Positions 28,583 through 37,759 are shown, counted from the first letter of the stretch. The stretch: 64,000 nt of DNA from an uncultured Clostridia bacterium (GCA_934133005.1 CAKPAI010000002.1:124001-188000); one strand, 5' to 3'. Notes: a model not told the origin generated them from the letters alone. Translations and numbers: made by a program.

Positions 28583-30895
28583 CTATCTTTTTATTAGATC
28601 ATATTCAAATACTTTTACATTTTTTATGAAATGTTCAAAATCGTCTTTTTCTACATTCATATTAAATTCGTCTTGTCCTTTTAATTGTAAATTATATAAG
28701 TCCATGTCTATTAGTCCTTCTTGAGATACATCCATTCCTAATGGAAGTGTCTTATTTTCATTTTCAAAAAATGTAATATTTGAATAAAACATCATTTTTG
28801 TATTTTCTGGTACATTTACTTTATATAAGTATGTTTCCTTTGATGGTTCTATCTCTTCTAATTTATCTAGTGTTTCATATGGATTTAAGCTAAATTTGCA
28901 AAAACCATATGGTTCAATTTTTTCATTTGATGCTTTATACAAACTTATATTACATGGTACTTCAACCATTTCTTCTTCTTTATTTAATATTTCATGAATG
29001 TCTTTTAATTTTTGTATGAATTCTGGTAGCTCTGTCTGTAAATTCACATTTAATACCTTAAATTTATCTTTTTCAACTTCTCTATGTTTATTATTTTTTA
29101 ATGTTTTTATTTTTGTTTTATCTTCAGTAACGTTTCCAAATATATCAAAATCTTTTGCTTCAATCTTTTCTATATCTTTTTTATAATCCTCTTTTAGCTT
29201 GTTTAATATCGCTTCCAATTTATCATTTTCTTCACTTTTATTATCTATAATGTTAATTCCATCTAATACAAAGTTTGAAGCAAATACTGCATCTTGGGCA
29301 CTATGTGACATTTTTTCCCTCTGCCTTGTATCAATGTTTGCAGCCAATGTCTCCATATCTTCTTCATAATTAAAATTCTTTTTTATTTTCTCTTTAGAAG
29401 TTTGTTCTTCAGTAACACCTTCTACAAGCATTTTTGATTCATCCTGGTTTGCATATTTCCAAAAGTCAAATATACTCTTTCTATGCTCTTGTATTTCCTC
29501 TAAATAATTATTTGCAGAATCTACCCTTTTTTGAATACTTGCAATTTTCATTTTCAAAGCATTCATATCTAATATAGTATTTTTATTTTCTCTTTGAGCA
29601 TCTCTTACTTCTTTTCCATATTTTATTACATCTTCAACTGTATATTTCTTCATTTCAAGTTCTGCTTCTGAAAAGTGTTCTTCTTTTGTTTTATCTCCAT
29701 CTAGAATATCTTTCATTCTACTTTTATTCATTTCAGAATGTATTTCTTCTTTTTGATTTTTGTCTCCTTTGAAGAAATATTTAAGTTTTCCTATAAAACT
29801 CTTTTTACACTCTTGAAAGTGTGAAATTTGAGCTTGTTTATTCATATACTCCTCTTCTAGTTCTTTTTCTCTTTTTTGAAAATCTTTTATGTCCGCTTTT
29901 AATTGCTTATTTTTTGTTTTTAGTCTTTCCGCTTCTCTTATTTTTTGTATAGCTTGATCCTTTAAAAATTCGGGAAGTGTTTCATATTCAATTTTCATAT
30001 CTTCAAAGAAAAATTCTAGTCCGCCTTTACTATCTACACGTAACTTAAATTTATATTCGTTTGTAAGTTCATAAGCTAATATGAATAATGCTTTAATTAA
30101 CTTATATGTATTACTTGCCTCTTTTTTATCAGATAATTCAATTTTATATTTGCTTGTCATTTTATCAAATATTGTGGTTTCTCCAACAATATGAATACTT
30201 AAATTTTGATCCTTATTTGTAACTTCATAAACTTGTGCCCAATTTTTTGTAAAATACCATAAATAATTAATTATATCCTCTATTTCTGATTTTTTTAAAA
30301 TTCTTTCACTATATTCTTCATTACTTATTGGTACAAAAATATGTCTACTATCACTAGACTTATGTTGTTCTATTTTTTCTTTCATTAGATAAAACATTGG
30401 TGCATTATCATTTTCTTCAATAGATGCCAGCATAAAATATTTTTTTGCATAATCAGAATAAAAAATTTGCCACTTGAAATTATTACTAAATTTTATATCA
30501 AATGGTATCTGTTTAGAAAATTCTGCTTGTTCTTCTTCTATTTTTTTAATATCTTCTAAATTTGTTTGATTCATCATTCTTAAAAAATAAGCATACTTTT
30601 CTAAATTTTCCTTATTCTGTTCCATATAAGTTGATACAGGACTTGCAAATTTATATCTTTCTGAAAGTTCAGCTAATCTGTCTTTAGGTGTTACTAAAAT
30701 TTCAACATCACTTACATCTATATACTTATATATTTTATAAGACTTTTCATCATATACTTTTGGAAGTCTATAATTTAATGGTTCAAATTCTTGTAACACT
30801 TCCGGTACTTTTCCCAATTCAAATCCTATATATTTTACTTTGTTCGTTAATATATTTAAATTTTCAGTTGTTCCTTCAACTTTTTTTCTTTGCAT
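28583..30895 (-). CDS. Unrecognised 770-residue coiled-coil protein
   Basis: I do not recognise this family. No signal peptide or transmembrane helix is visible, so it is probably cytoplasmic. Residues 1-320 look globular (blocks KYIDVSDVEILVTPKDRLAEL and FKLRVDSKGGLEFFFEDMKIEYE). Residues about 325-500 are highly charged and heptad-like (KTKNKQLKADIKDFQKREKE), a likely coiled coil. The rest is a mixed C-terminal region ending in a possible beta-rich part. The ATG at 30895 has GGAGG at good spacing and is preferred over 30907. It stands alone between a terminator and a divergent small gene. Confidence 0.7.
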   Translation of the reverse strand: MQRKKVEGTTENLNILTNKVKYIGFELGKVPEVLQEFEPLNYRLPKVYDEKSYKIYKYIDVSDVEILVTPKDRLAELSERYKFASPVSTYMEQNKENLEKYAYFLRMMNQTNLEDIKKIEEEQAEFSKQIPFDIKFSNNFKWQIFYSDYAKKYFMLASIEENDNAPMFYLMKEKIEQHKSSDSRHIFVPISNEEYSERILKKSEIEDIINYLWYFTKNWAQVYEVTNKDQNLSIHIVGETTIFDKMTSKYKIELSDKKEASNTYKLIKALFILAYELTNEYKFKLRVDSKGGLEFFFEDMKIEYETLPEFLKDQAIQKIREAERLKTKNKQLKADIKDFQKREKELEEEYMNKQAQISHFQECKKSFIGKLKYFFKGDKNQKEEIHSEMNKSRMKDILDGDKTKEEHFSEAELEMKKYTVEDVIKYGKEVRDAQRENKNTILDMNALKMKIASIQKRVDSANNYLEEIQEHRKSIFDFWKYANQDESKMLVEGVTEEQTSKEKIKKNFNYEEDMETLAANIDTRQREKMSHSAQDAVFASNFVLDGINIIDNKSEENDKLEAILNKLKEDYKKDIEKIEAKDFDIFGNVTEDKTKIKTLKNNKHREVEKDKFKVLNVNLQTELPEFIQKLKDIHEILNKEEEMVEVPCNISLYKASNEKIEPYGFCKFSLNPYETLDKLEEIEPSKETYLYKVNVPENTKMMFYSNITFFENENKTLPLGMDVSQEGLIDMDLYNLQLKGQDEFNMNVEKDDFEHFIKNVKVFEYDLIKR

Positions 30896-31129
30896 TATTT
30901 CCTCCATATATTTTTATGTGGCATTAGTATATCATAACATTTTTAAATTATCTATAAAAATTAAATGTTTTTTAGAATTATGTATCTTTAACATACATAA
31001 TTTTTTTAAAATTTTACAATATATTTATTATATCTACAAAAAATCTAATTTTTTCTTTATTTACTATTTATATTTTTATCAAGTTATGTTAGAATTCAAA
31101 TTAATAATTTATAGATTGGAGGATTCTTT

Positions 31130-31405
31130 ATGAATTTAAATAAATGTGAACGTTGTGGTTGTTTCTTTTCAGCAAAAAATTCTGTATGCCCTAACTGTCA
31201 AGCAAAAGATGTTAATGATATAAATTGCTTAAAGAAATTTTTAAGTGAACAAGAAGCTCATATATCTGTTGAAAGTCTTTCTTATGGAGCAGGTGTATCT
31301 GTAAAAAATATTAACAGATATTTGCAAGATAAAAAATTATGTTCTACTTTTTCTGATTTAGGTTTATCTTTTGAAAAGCAAAATAATATTGAAATAAAAG
31401 CATAA
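31130..31405 (+). CDS. Small zinc-ribbon and HTH protein (YvyF-like)
   Basis: Residues 5-25 carry two cysteine pairs (CERCGC and CPNC) of a zinc ribbon. Residues 45-70 (ISVESLSYGAGVSVKNINRYLQDKKL) resemble a MerR-like helix-turn-helix. This is the plan of the YvyF/TIGR03826 proteins found in flagellar operons, but no flagellar gene is in the window. GGAGG precedes the ATG. Family assignment is by eye. Confidence 0.65.
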   Translation: MNLNKCERCGCFFSAKNSVCPNCQAKDVNDINCLKKFLSEQEAHISVESLSYGAGVSVKNINRYLQDKKLCSTFSDLGLSFEKQNNIEIKA

Positions 31406-31408
31406 TTT

Positions 31409-31441
31409 TAAAAGTCTTTGTATAAAAACAAAGACTTTTTT
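31409..31441. terminator. Bidirectional terminator before rnhB
   Basis: AAAAGTCTTTG / CAAAGACTTTTTT hairpin between the convergent small gene and rnhB. Confidence 0.85.
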
Positions 31442-32074
31442 CTATATAAATTTTTTTATGAATGAATTTCTGTGAAGTGAACATGGACCATATTCTTTTA
31501 TTGCAGCAATATGAGCTGCTGTTCCATATCCTTTATGTTTGATAAATCCATATTGAGGATAGATTTCATCCCATTGTCTCATTATTCTGTCCCTAGTAAC
31601 TTTTGCTATAATTGATGCTGCTGCAATTGAATAACATTTAGCATCTCCTTTAATCATTGATTCATATGGTATTCCATCTGTATCAATGCCTTTTAAAGCA
31701 TCAACTATTATTAAGTCTGGTCTTATGCTTAGTTCTTTTACTGCCATCGTTAAGCCTTCTTTAGTTGCATTTAAAATATTTATTCTATCAATTTCCTTTT
31801 GGTCTATTATTCCAACACCATAACTTATTGCTTCTTCTGTAATTTTTTCAAATAATTCCTCCCTTTTCTTTTCTGAAATTTTCTTAGAATCATTTACTCC
31901 TTCTATCATCGAATTTCTTGGCATTATTGCACAAGCTACTACTACGGGTCCAGCAAGTGGTCCACGTCCAGCTTCATCTATTCCACATATATATTTAAAA
32001 TTTGGATTCTTCAAATATATTTCCTCTTCTATTTTTTTTAGCTCAATTAGTCTTTGTTCTTCTTTTTCTTTCAT
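31442..32074 (-). CDS. rnhB: Ribonuclease HII
   Basis: Cleaves the RNA strand of RNA-DNA hybrids and removes misinserted ribonucleotides. The catalytic start YICGIDEAGRGPLAGPVVVAC (Asp, Glu), the central Asp in LIIVDALKGI and the block IAAASIIAKVTRDRIM are all present. It has 210 residues with a charged N-terminal helix. It starts three bases after the pilin-like gene upstream and is probably co-transcribed with it. Confidence 0.97.
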   Translation of the reverse strand: MKEKEEQRLIELKKIEEEIYLKNPNFKYICGIDEAGRGPLAGPVVVACAIMPRNSMIEGVNDSKKISEKKREELFEKITEEAISYGVGIIDQKEIDRINILNATKEGLTMAVKELSIRPDLIIVDALKGIDTDGIPYESMIKGDAKCYSIAAASIIAKVTRDRIMRQWDEIYPQYGFIKHKGYGTAAHIAAIKEYGPCSLHRNSFIKKFI

Positions 32075-32077
32075 TTA

Positions 32078-32611
32078 TTATTCTACCTCTGACATCTCAT
32101 TATTTTCAGTGTTGTTTTCCTCATTTTTTACACTTTTGCTTGTTTCTTTTTCTATATCTGAAAGTTTATACAATATTTTGCTATCTGAAATTTTGCATCC
32201 TCCTGTAAGAATTATTTCATAGCTATTATAATCTATTAAATAATAATTTCCTTCCGGACTCGTAATCTCTAGTTTTGCTTCTGCCAAGTCTTCGTCACTT
32301 AGTACATAATACTTTTCCTTTTCTTCTTCTGTTAAAATATCTTTTTCTAAAAAGTTTTTGACTATTTCATCATTTTGCATATCTTGTAGCTTTTTTCCTA
32401 AATAGTTTATATTTTCAACTTTGTCCGCAGTTTGACTATCTACATAGCTTTTCAATTTCCACTCTACTAACAACATATCAGTCTTTATTGTTTCTATTCT
32501 TGCTTCATTATATTTAAGTCTTACAAAATATACAGCTGTACCAGCAATAATTGCAATTACTATGACTATACATATAAGACTTATTATTCCCATTCCTTTA
32601 TTGTTTTTCAT
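32078..32611 (-). CDS. Small signal-anchored protein with a pilin-like N-terminus
   Basis: The 177-residue protein begins MKNNKGMGIISLICIVIVIAI, a short basic stretch, Gly, then a hydrophobic helix (residues 7-29). This is the shape of a type IV prepilin, but the usual Glu at position +5 after the Gly is Ser. The remainder is soluble with an acidic, N/E-rich tail. No prepilin peptidase, assembly ATPase or other pilins are near. It may be a pseudopilin-like or simply an anchored extracytoplasmic protein. It lies directly upstream of rnhB. Confidence 0.6.
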   Translation of the reverse strand: MKNNKGMGIISLICIVIVIAIIAGTAVYFVRLKYNEARIETIKTDMLLVEWKLKSYVDSQTADKVENINYLGKKLQDMQNDEIVKNFLEKDILTEEEKEKYYVLSDEDLAEAKLEITSPEGNYYLIDYNSYEIILTGGCKISDSKILYKLSDIEKETSKSVKNEENNTENNEMSEVE

Positions 32612-32696
32612 TTTTTTCTCTCCTTTTAGTCTTTTTTTATTTTACTAAAATTATCTCCAAATATCAAGTATCATGCTAAATTACATTATATTTTTG

Positions 32697-32736
32697 TAAA
32701 AAAAATAGATTACCTCTCACTCATGAGCGGTAATCT
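32697..32736 (-). terminator. Terminator downstream of htrA
   Basis: On the minus strand AGATTACC (32729-32736) pairs with GGTAATCT (32707-32714), followed by ATTTTTTTT. Confidence 0.8.
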
Positions 32737-32767
32737 TCGAAAATAAAAGGGGATGTTTTTGTTTTTT

Positions 32768-32789
32768 AGTAAGTTTGGTATTACTTACT
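32768..32789 (-). repeat. Stem-loop in the htrA 3' region
   Basis: AGTAAGT (32768-32774) and ACTTACT (32783-32789) pair around eight bases, between the htrA stop and its terminator; a T-poor second hairpin of unknown role. Confidence 0.4.
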
Positions 32790-32842
32790 ATGTTTATATA
32801 TTACCAATAATTTTTGTCCATTTTGTGAACTAATTGTAAATA

Positions 32843-34078
32843 TTATTGTTCTTTTAATGTTAAAGTAAATGTTTTTTCAGAGCCTTTTCTATTTACTGTT
32901 ATCGTCATTTCATCACCTATTTGATGTGAATTTTTTATTTCGTTTAAAGTATCCATTGTTTTTACTTCTTTGCTATCTGCTGAAATTATAACATCTCCGG
33001 CCTTTATTCCTGCAATTTCTGCTGCAGAGTATTCTTCAACAGAAACAACATAAATTCCTTCTACTATATTATTTCTTTTTGCAGTTTCTTCATCAACGTC
33101 TCTTCCTGTTATTCCTATATATGGTCTTTTTACTTTGTTATATTCAATTAGTTGCTCTATTATTGGCTTTGCAGAATCTATTGGAATCGCAAATCCCATT
33201 CCTTCAACACCTGTTGATGATACTTTTAATGTATTTATTCCTATTACTTGACCTTTACTATTTACTAATGCACCTCCACTATTTCCTGAGTTAATAGCTG
33301 CATCAGTTTGTATTAATGTATATGTCTTTCCTTCAGAGTCTGTAACTTTTCTATTTAATGCAGAAATCATTCCTCCTGTAACAGTATTCTGCATTCCTAG
33401 AGGACTTCCCACTGCCATTGCAAATTCTCCTACCTGTACTGAACTAGAACTTCCAAGTTCAGCAGCTGTAAGTCCTGTTTTTTCAATTTTAATTACAGCT
33501 AAATCTGTTTGTGCATCTGTTCCAACTATTGTAGCATCATATTTTGTTTCATCTCCTTCAAGAGTTACTTTTATTGAATTGGCTTCGCCAATTGAGTAAT
33601 ATGATGAACTAGATGTAGAATTAGAATTTATTACATGATTATTTGTAATTATATATCCATCTTCACTTATAATTATACCTGAACCTGTTGCAGTTGCTGT
33701 ACTTGTTTGATTAAAGAACATTGAATTTACAGTATAATTTACTTCTATACCAACTATAGAAGGTAATACTTTTTGTGCTACTGCAATTCCTGTATCAGAA
33801 TAATTTTCTAATGATATTTGTGTTGTATTTATTGAACTAGATGATGTACTTGTATCAACAACAGCATTATTAGTATCTGTATTCAAAATATTATTTCTTA
33901 TTTCTGGAACTCCAAGACATGTACCTAATACTATTCCAGCGCCTAAAACTCCACTTAAAAATGGAATTCCTATATTCTTTCCAAAATCATATTTCTTTTC
34001 TTTTTTCTCAGTGAAATTAACTGCTTTAAATTCCTTTCCTGTTTTATCAATAACTTGGTCTGGTCTTTTTTCTTCCAT
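32843..34078 (-). CDS. htrA: HtrA/DegP-type membrane-anchored serine protease
   Basis: An envelope quality-control protease. A transmembrane helix (about residues 32-55) is followed by a Ser/Thr-rich linker and a trypsin-like domain. The catalytic triad is visible as ITNNHVI (His), TDLAVIKI (Asp) and GNSGGALVN (Ser). One C-terminal PDZ domain ends the protein. The ATG at 34078 has GGAAG eight bases upstream; a TTG two codons earlier is less likely. It would face outside, beside the large exported proteins, although nothing ties it to them directly. Confidence 0.95.
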   Translation of the reverse strand: MEEKRPDQVIDKTGKEFKAVNFTEKKEKKYDFGKNIGIPFLSGVLGAGIVLGTCLGVPEIRNNILNTDTNNAVVDTSTSSSSINTTQISLENYSDTGIAVAQKVLPSIVGIEVNYTVNSMFFNQTSTATATGSGIIISEDGYIITNNHVINSNSTSSSSYYSIGEANSIKVTLEGDETKYDATIVGTDAQTDLAVIKIEKTGLTAAELGSSSSVQVGEFAMAVGSPLGMQNTVTGGMISALNRKVTDSEGKTYTLIQTDAAINSGNSGGALVNSKGQVIGINTLKVSSTGVEGMGFAIPIDSAKPIIEQLIEYNKVKRPYIGITGRDVDEETAKRNNIVEGIYVVSVEEYSAAEIAGIKAGDVIISADSKEVKTMDTLNEIKNSHQIGDEMTITVNRKGSEKTFTLTLKEQ

Positions 34079-34194
34079 TTCCAATTCTTCCTTTCTTTAT
34101 ACATAATAATATTATTTTCAAATTCATAATTATAATACAAAACTAATGTGAATAATGTGTGAAAATTTTATTATTTTTGACGTAATTTGTGATA

Positions 34195-34229
34195 TAAAAA
34201 AAAAAGCATTTATAAAATTTATAAATACC
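34195..34229 (-). terminator. Terminator of the M23 peptidase gene
   Basis: GTATTTATAA/TTATAAATGC stem followed by about ten T on the minus strand. Confidence 0.75.
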
Positions 34230-34236
34230 TTTTCTA

Positions 34237-35214
34237 TTATTTATATAAATATTTTTGTGGGTTTATTGTTGAACCATTTAATCTTATTTCGAAGTGTAAG
34301 TGATTTCCTGTTGAATTTCCTGTTGATCCAACTCTAGAAATTACATCTCCAGCTTCTACTTCATCTCCGACATTTGCAATTAAACTACTACAATGTCCAT
34401 AATATGATTCTACACCATTTCCATGGTCTATTATTATTAAATATCCATATCCACTTTGCCATCCAGAATATGTTACTGTTCCAGATGCTGCAGCTTTTAT
34501 TTCTGTTCCATATGGAGCTGCTATATCCATACCACTGTGAGCATGGTTTCTTACACTTGACTCATATACACCATATCTTGATGTAATGTTTCCAATTACT
34601 GGTGTTACTGCAAAATATACACCATTAAAGGTTGCAGATTCAATTCTTTCTTGTTCATCCATCAAGCCTCTTAATTCAGTGTTTATACTTGCCTCTGCAG
34701 TTTGTAATTCTACAGTTCCAATTTCATCAATATTTTTTGTATATTCCTCAACAATTGCTATTTCTAAATTATCTAATTTTTCATATTCAGATTTCATCTC
34801 GTCTGAAATTTGTTGTGCTTCTTCATAAGTATTTACATAACTTTTATTTTCCCCATTTACATTTATTGAGTATACTTTATATAAAGTTGTAACTTCATTT
34901 GATAGACTTGCTACAACTTCTTCTTGATTTTCAAGATTTTTATTTGCTAAAACCAAATTATATGTTGGCTCTACATCTAAAGTAGATAATACAGCACATT
35001 CATGTTCTGATTTTAATAATTCTTCATTTATTATTTTTTCAATTTCTTCTTTGCTTTTTACATAGCCTATTGTTTCATCGCCAAGTTTTACCTCATATAC
35101 TGGTTCAAACTTTATAAATATTATTAAAAATAGTGTAAATAGTGCTACTATAAATACTGCAAATAACTTTATTATATCTTTCGTGCAATAGTTTATTTTA
35201 TTGCTAAAAATAAT
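34237..35214 (-). CDS. M23 (LytM-like) cell-wall endopeptidase, probable ATT start
   Basis: A membrane anchor (FAVFIVALFTLFLIIFI) is followed by a spacer with a G5-like or coiled section, then a C-terminal M23 domain with the zinc ligands HSGMD and HLHFEI and the blocks SRYGVYESSVRNHAHSG and GYLIIIDHGNGVESYYGHCS. It should cleave peptidoglycan cross-bridges outside the membrane. The frame opens with ATG at 35259, but that codon lies upstream of the -10 box of a good promoter (35248-35276) and cannot be in the mRNA. No ATG, GTG or TTG follows before the membrane helix, whereas ATT codons at 35214 and 35211 have GGAG six and nine bases upstream. I take ATT at 35214 as the start. Confidence 0.8.
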   Translation of the reverse strand: MIFSNKINYCTKDIIKLFAVFIVALFTLFLIIFIKFEPVYEVKLGDETIGYVKSKEEIEKIINEELLKSEHECAVLSTLDVEPTYNLVLANKNLENQEEVVASLSNEVTTLYKVYSINVNGENKSYVNTYEEAQQISDEMKSEYEKLDNLEIAIVEEYTKNIDEIGTVELQTAEASINTELRGLMDEQERIESATFNGVYFAVTPVIGNITSRYGVYESSVRNHAHSGMDIAAPYGTEIKAAASGTVTYSGWQSGYGYLIIIDHGNGVESYYGHCSSLIANVGDEVEAGDVISRVGSTGNSTGNHLHFEIRLNGSTINPQKYLYK

Positions 35215-35247
35215 TTCACTCTCCTTTTTCTTTAAGCGACAATATTT

Positions 35248-35276
35248 ATTATAACACATATTTTATTCAAATGCAA
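35248..35276 (-). promoter_or_regulatory. Sigma-A promoter of the M23 gene, overlapping its longest ORF
   Basis: TTGCAT (35271-35276), 17-base spacer, TATAAT (35248-35253) on the minus strand. Transcription would begin near 35241, downstream of the first in-frame ATG. Confidence 0.75.
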
Positions 35277-35304
35277 ATTTTTTATACATTTTGCCATTTT
35301 ATAC

Positions 35305-35347
35305 ATAAAAATAAAGACAAATCCTGTTAAAATTTGTCCTTATTTTT
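35305..35347 (-). terminator. Terminator of thrS
   Basis: AATAAGGACAAAT pairs with ATTTGTCTTTATT (one G-T) and is followed by a T-run on the minus strand, three bases after the thrS stop. Confidence 0.85.
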
Positions 35348-35349
35348 TG

Positions 35350-37278
35350 CTATTTTTCAAAGTTTTTAACTTCTTCTTCTATTTTGTTTGCAAATTCAGT
35401 AAGATTCATTTGGCCAACATCACCTTCGCCTCTTTTTCTTACTCCTACAGCGTTTACTTCTTGCTCTTTATCTCCAACTACTAACATGTATGGAACTTTT
35501 TTAAGTTGAGCTTCACGAATTTTGTAGCCTATCTTTTCAGCTCTTGAATCTACTTCAACTCTTATTCCTTTTTGCTCTAGAACTTCTCTTACTTTTTCAG
35601 CATATTCTACATGTTTTTCTGAAATTGGAAGAACTTTTACCTGAACTGGTGCAAGCCATGTTGGGAAAGCTCCTTTTGTTTCTTCAATTAAGAATGCCAT
35701 AAATCTATCTAAAGTTCCAAGTATTGCTCTATGAATTACAACTGGTCTATGCATTTCTCCATCTTCGCCAACATATTCAAGTTCAAATCTTTGTGGTAAT
35801 AAGAAATCTAATTGGCAAGTTGAAACTGTTACATCATGTCCTATTGCAGATTTTAATTGAACATCTAGCTTTGGTCCATAGAAAGCCGCTTCTCCTTCTG
35901 CCTCATAGAATGGAATTCCTATTTCTGTAAGAATTTCACGAAGTTCAGATTCTGCTTTTTCCCACATTTCATCATCATCAAAATATTTATGTTTATCGTT
36001 TTTATCTCTTAAAGATAATCTAAATTCATAATTTTCAAATCCAAAGTCTTTGTAGACTTCAAGTATTAGTTTAACTACCTTAGCAACTTCTTCTTTTATT
36101 TGGTCAGGTCTTACAAATAAATGGGCATCATTTTGACACATTTGTCTAACTCTTTCAATTCCACAAACAGTTCCACTATCTTCAAATCTAAAGTCATGAG
36201 CAAGCTCACCTATTCTTATTGGTAAATCCTTATAAGAACGCATTTTGCTCTTATAAATTAACATGTGATGTGGACAGTTCATTGGTCTTAAAACTAATTC
36301 TTCATTATCCATTTTCATTACTGGGAACATGTCCTCTTTGTAGTGATCCCAATGTCCTGATGTTTTATATAATGCAACATTTGCAAGGGATGGTGTATAA
36401 ACATGTTTATATCCCATTTTTATTTCTTTATCTTGAATATATCTTTCTAGTAATCTTCTTACTGTTGCACCATTTGGTAAATACATTGGAAGTCCTGAAC
36501 CTACTAATTTATGTGTCATAAATAGCTCTAATTCTTTTCCAAGTCTTCTATGATCTCTTGCTTTTGCTTCTTCTAATGCTTGCAAATGTTCTTCTAACAT
36601 GCTTGCTTTAGGGAATGAAATTCCATAAATTCTTTGAAGCATTTTATTGTTTTCATTTCCTCTCCAATAAGCTCCTGCAACAGATAATAATTTTACACAT
36701 TTAACTTTTCCTGTGCTCATTAAATGTGGACCTGCACATAAATCTACATATTCACCTTGTTTATAAAATGATAAAACTTCGTCTTCTGGTAAGTCTTCTA
36801 TTAATTCTACTTTATAATCTTCTCCTGCATCTTTCATTAATTTGATAGCTTCATTTCTTGGAAGTTCAAATCTTGTTATTTCTAAATCTTCTTTTATGAT
36901 TTTTTTCATCTCTTCTTCGATTTTTTCAAAGTCAGATTCTGAAAATCTATAGTCTGTGTCAAAGTCATAATAGAAACCGCCATCTATTGCTGGTCCTATT
37001 GCAAGTTTTACATCTTTATATAATCTTTTTATAGCTTGAGCCATTATGTGTGATGTTGTATGCCAATAAGCCTTTTTTCCATCTAAATCATCAAATGTTA
37101 AAATCTCTAATTTGCAGTCTTTTTCTACTTTAAATCTTAAATCTTCTACTTTTCCATCAACTCTTCCAGCCATTGCATTTCTTGCTAGACCTTCACTAAT
37201 TGATTTTGCAATTTCAAGTACACTTAAGCCACTTTCAACTTCTCTTTTGCTTCCATCTTTTAATTCAATTGTAATCAT
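35350..37278 (-). CDS. thrS: Threonine--tRNA ligase
   Basis: A class II synthetase charging tRNA-Thr. The 642-residue protein has the TGS domain (MITIELKDGSKREVE), the editing domain (HTTSHIMAQAIKRLY with HxxxH, and CAGPHL), the catalytic core (MNCPHHMLIYKS, RIGELAHDFRFEDSG, HRAILGTLDRFMAFL) and the C-terminal anticodon-binding domain. Zinc ligands Cys-His-His fit. GGAGG precedes the ATG. A T-box leader controls it (37483-37713). Confidence 0.98.
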   Translation of the reverse strand: MITIELKDGSKREVESGLSVLEIAKSISEGLARNAMAGRVDGKVEDLRFKVEKDCKLEILTFDDLDGKKAYWHTTSHIMAQAIKRLYKDVKLAIGPAIDGGFYYDFDTDYRFSESDFEKIEEEMKKIIKEDLEITRFELPRNEAIKLMKDAGEDYKVELIEDLPEDEVLSFYKQGEYVDLCAGPHLMSTGKVKCVKLLSVAGAYWRGNENNKMLQRIYGISFPKASMLEEHLQALEEAKARDHRRLGKELELFMTHKLVGSGLPMYLPNGATVRRLLERYIQDKEIKMGYKHVYTPSLANVALYKTSGHWDHYKEDMFPVMKMDNEELVLRPMNCPHHMLIYKSKMRSYKDLPIRIGELAHDFRFEDSGTVCGIERVRQMCQNDAHLFVRPDQIKEEVAKVVKLILEVYKDFGFENYEFRLSLRDKNDKHKYFDDDEMWEKAESELREILTEIGIPFYEAEGEAAFYGPKLDVQLKSAIGHDVTVSTCQLDFLLPQRFELEYVGEDGEMHRPVVIHRAILGTLDRFMAFLIEETKGAFPTWLAPVQVKVLPISEKHVEYAEKVREVLEQKGIRVEVDSRAEKIGYKIREAQLKKVPYMLVVGDKEQEVNAVGVRKRGEGDVGQMNLTEFANKIEEEVKNFEK

Positions 37279-37318
37279 TAAAAATCCTCCTTTTAAATTA
37301 TTAGCTCATGTTTTTGGA

Positions 37319-37437
37319 AACTGTTCATCTGGTTAGAAACTGTGAAATTATATTTTTACAATTATGATTCAATCTTTTTGGCCAGGCGTTTATTGGTACA
37401 AAAATTGAATTTTTAATTTGAAAATGAATGAACAGTT
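37319..37437 (-). repeat. Nested inverted repeats between the thrS T-box and thrS
   Basis: A perfect 10-bp pair, AACTGTTCAT (37319-37328) and ATGAACAGTT (37428-37437), encloses a smaller ATTCAAT/ATTGAAT pair and a GC-richer core near 37380. The 200-base stretch between the T-box terminator and thrS has no ORF, so it is a second structured leader segment. Confidence 0.5.
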
Positions 37438-37482
37438 ATAAATCATAAATAGCTACTTCATTTTAAAATAATTTAATGCAAT

Positions 37483-37713
37483 TAAAAATACACCCCACAA
37501 GTGCATTTTTTGCACTTAGGAGTGTAATATTATTTACACGGTTCCATCCTAATTTTTAACTTAATTTATACTACTCAGCTTGTTGCCAAAGATTATTCTT
37601 TGTGGGGTAGTTTTTCAAATATGTTTTCCGCAGGTTAGCTTTCAGCCCATGACTAACTTCTCTTTCTTGGTAACCTTTATTTTACTTTGTCCCATAAGTA
37701 ATTAATATTTACA
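37483..37713 (-). promoter_or_regulatory. T-box riboswitch (threonine) controlling thrS
   Basis: The minus strand carries the T-box GGATGGAACCGTG (37537-37549) preceded by an upstream stem-I-like region. It is followed by a terminator hairpin, TACACTCC-AAGTGCA / TGCACTT-GGGTGTA, with a T-run (37483-37528). T-boxes bind uncharged tRNA through the T-box bulge and a specifier codon and switch terminator to antiterminator. ACU and ACC triplets occur in the expected 3' part of stem I (AACTACCCC), consistent with threonine, but I did not model the specifier loop. Confidence 0.9.
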
Positions 37714-37719
37714 TTGTTT

Positions 37720-37748
37720 ATAATAAACCTTTTTTTACTTTATGTCAA
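37720..37748 (-). promoter_or_regulatory. Sigma-A promoter of the thrS leader
   Basis: TTGACA (37743-37748), 17-base spacer, TATTAT (37720-37725) on the minus strand. Confidence 0.85.
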
Positions 37749-37759
37749 TAGATTTTTTA

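Noticed and set aside
30908..31129. Intergenic region between the coiled-coil gene and the YvyF-like gene
   Set aside because: About 220 very AT-rich bases; I looked for promoters and RNA structure and found nothing above chance apart from the GGAGG site of the downstream gene.
34155..34337. 60-residue plus-strand frame near 34.2 kb
   Set aside because: It overlaps the 3' end and terminator of the M23 gene in antisense and has no ribosome-binding site.
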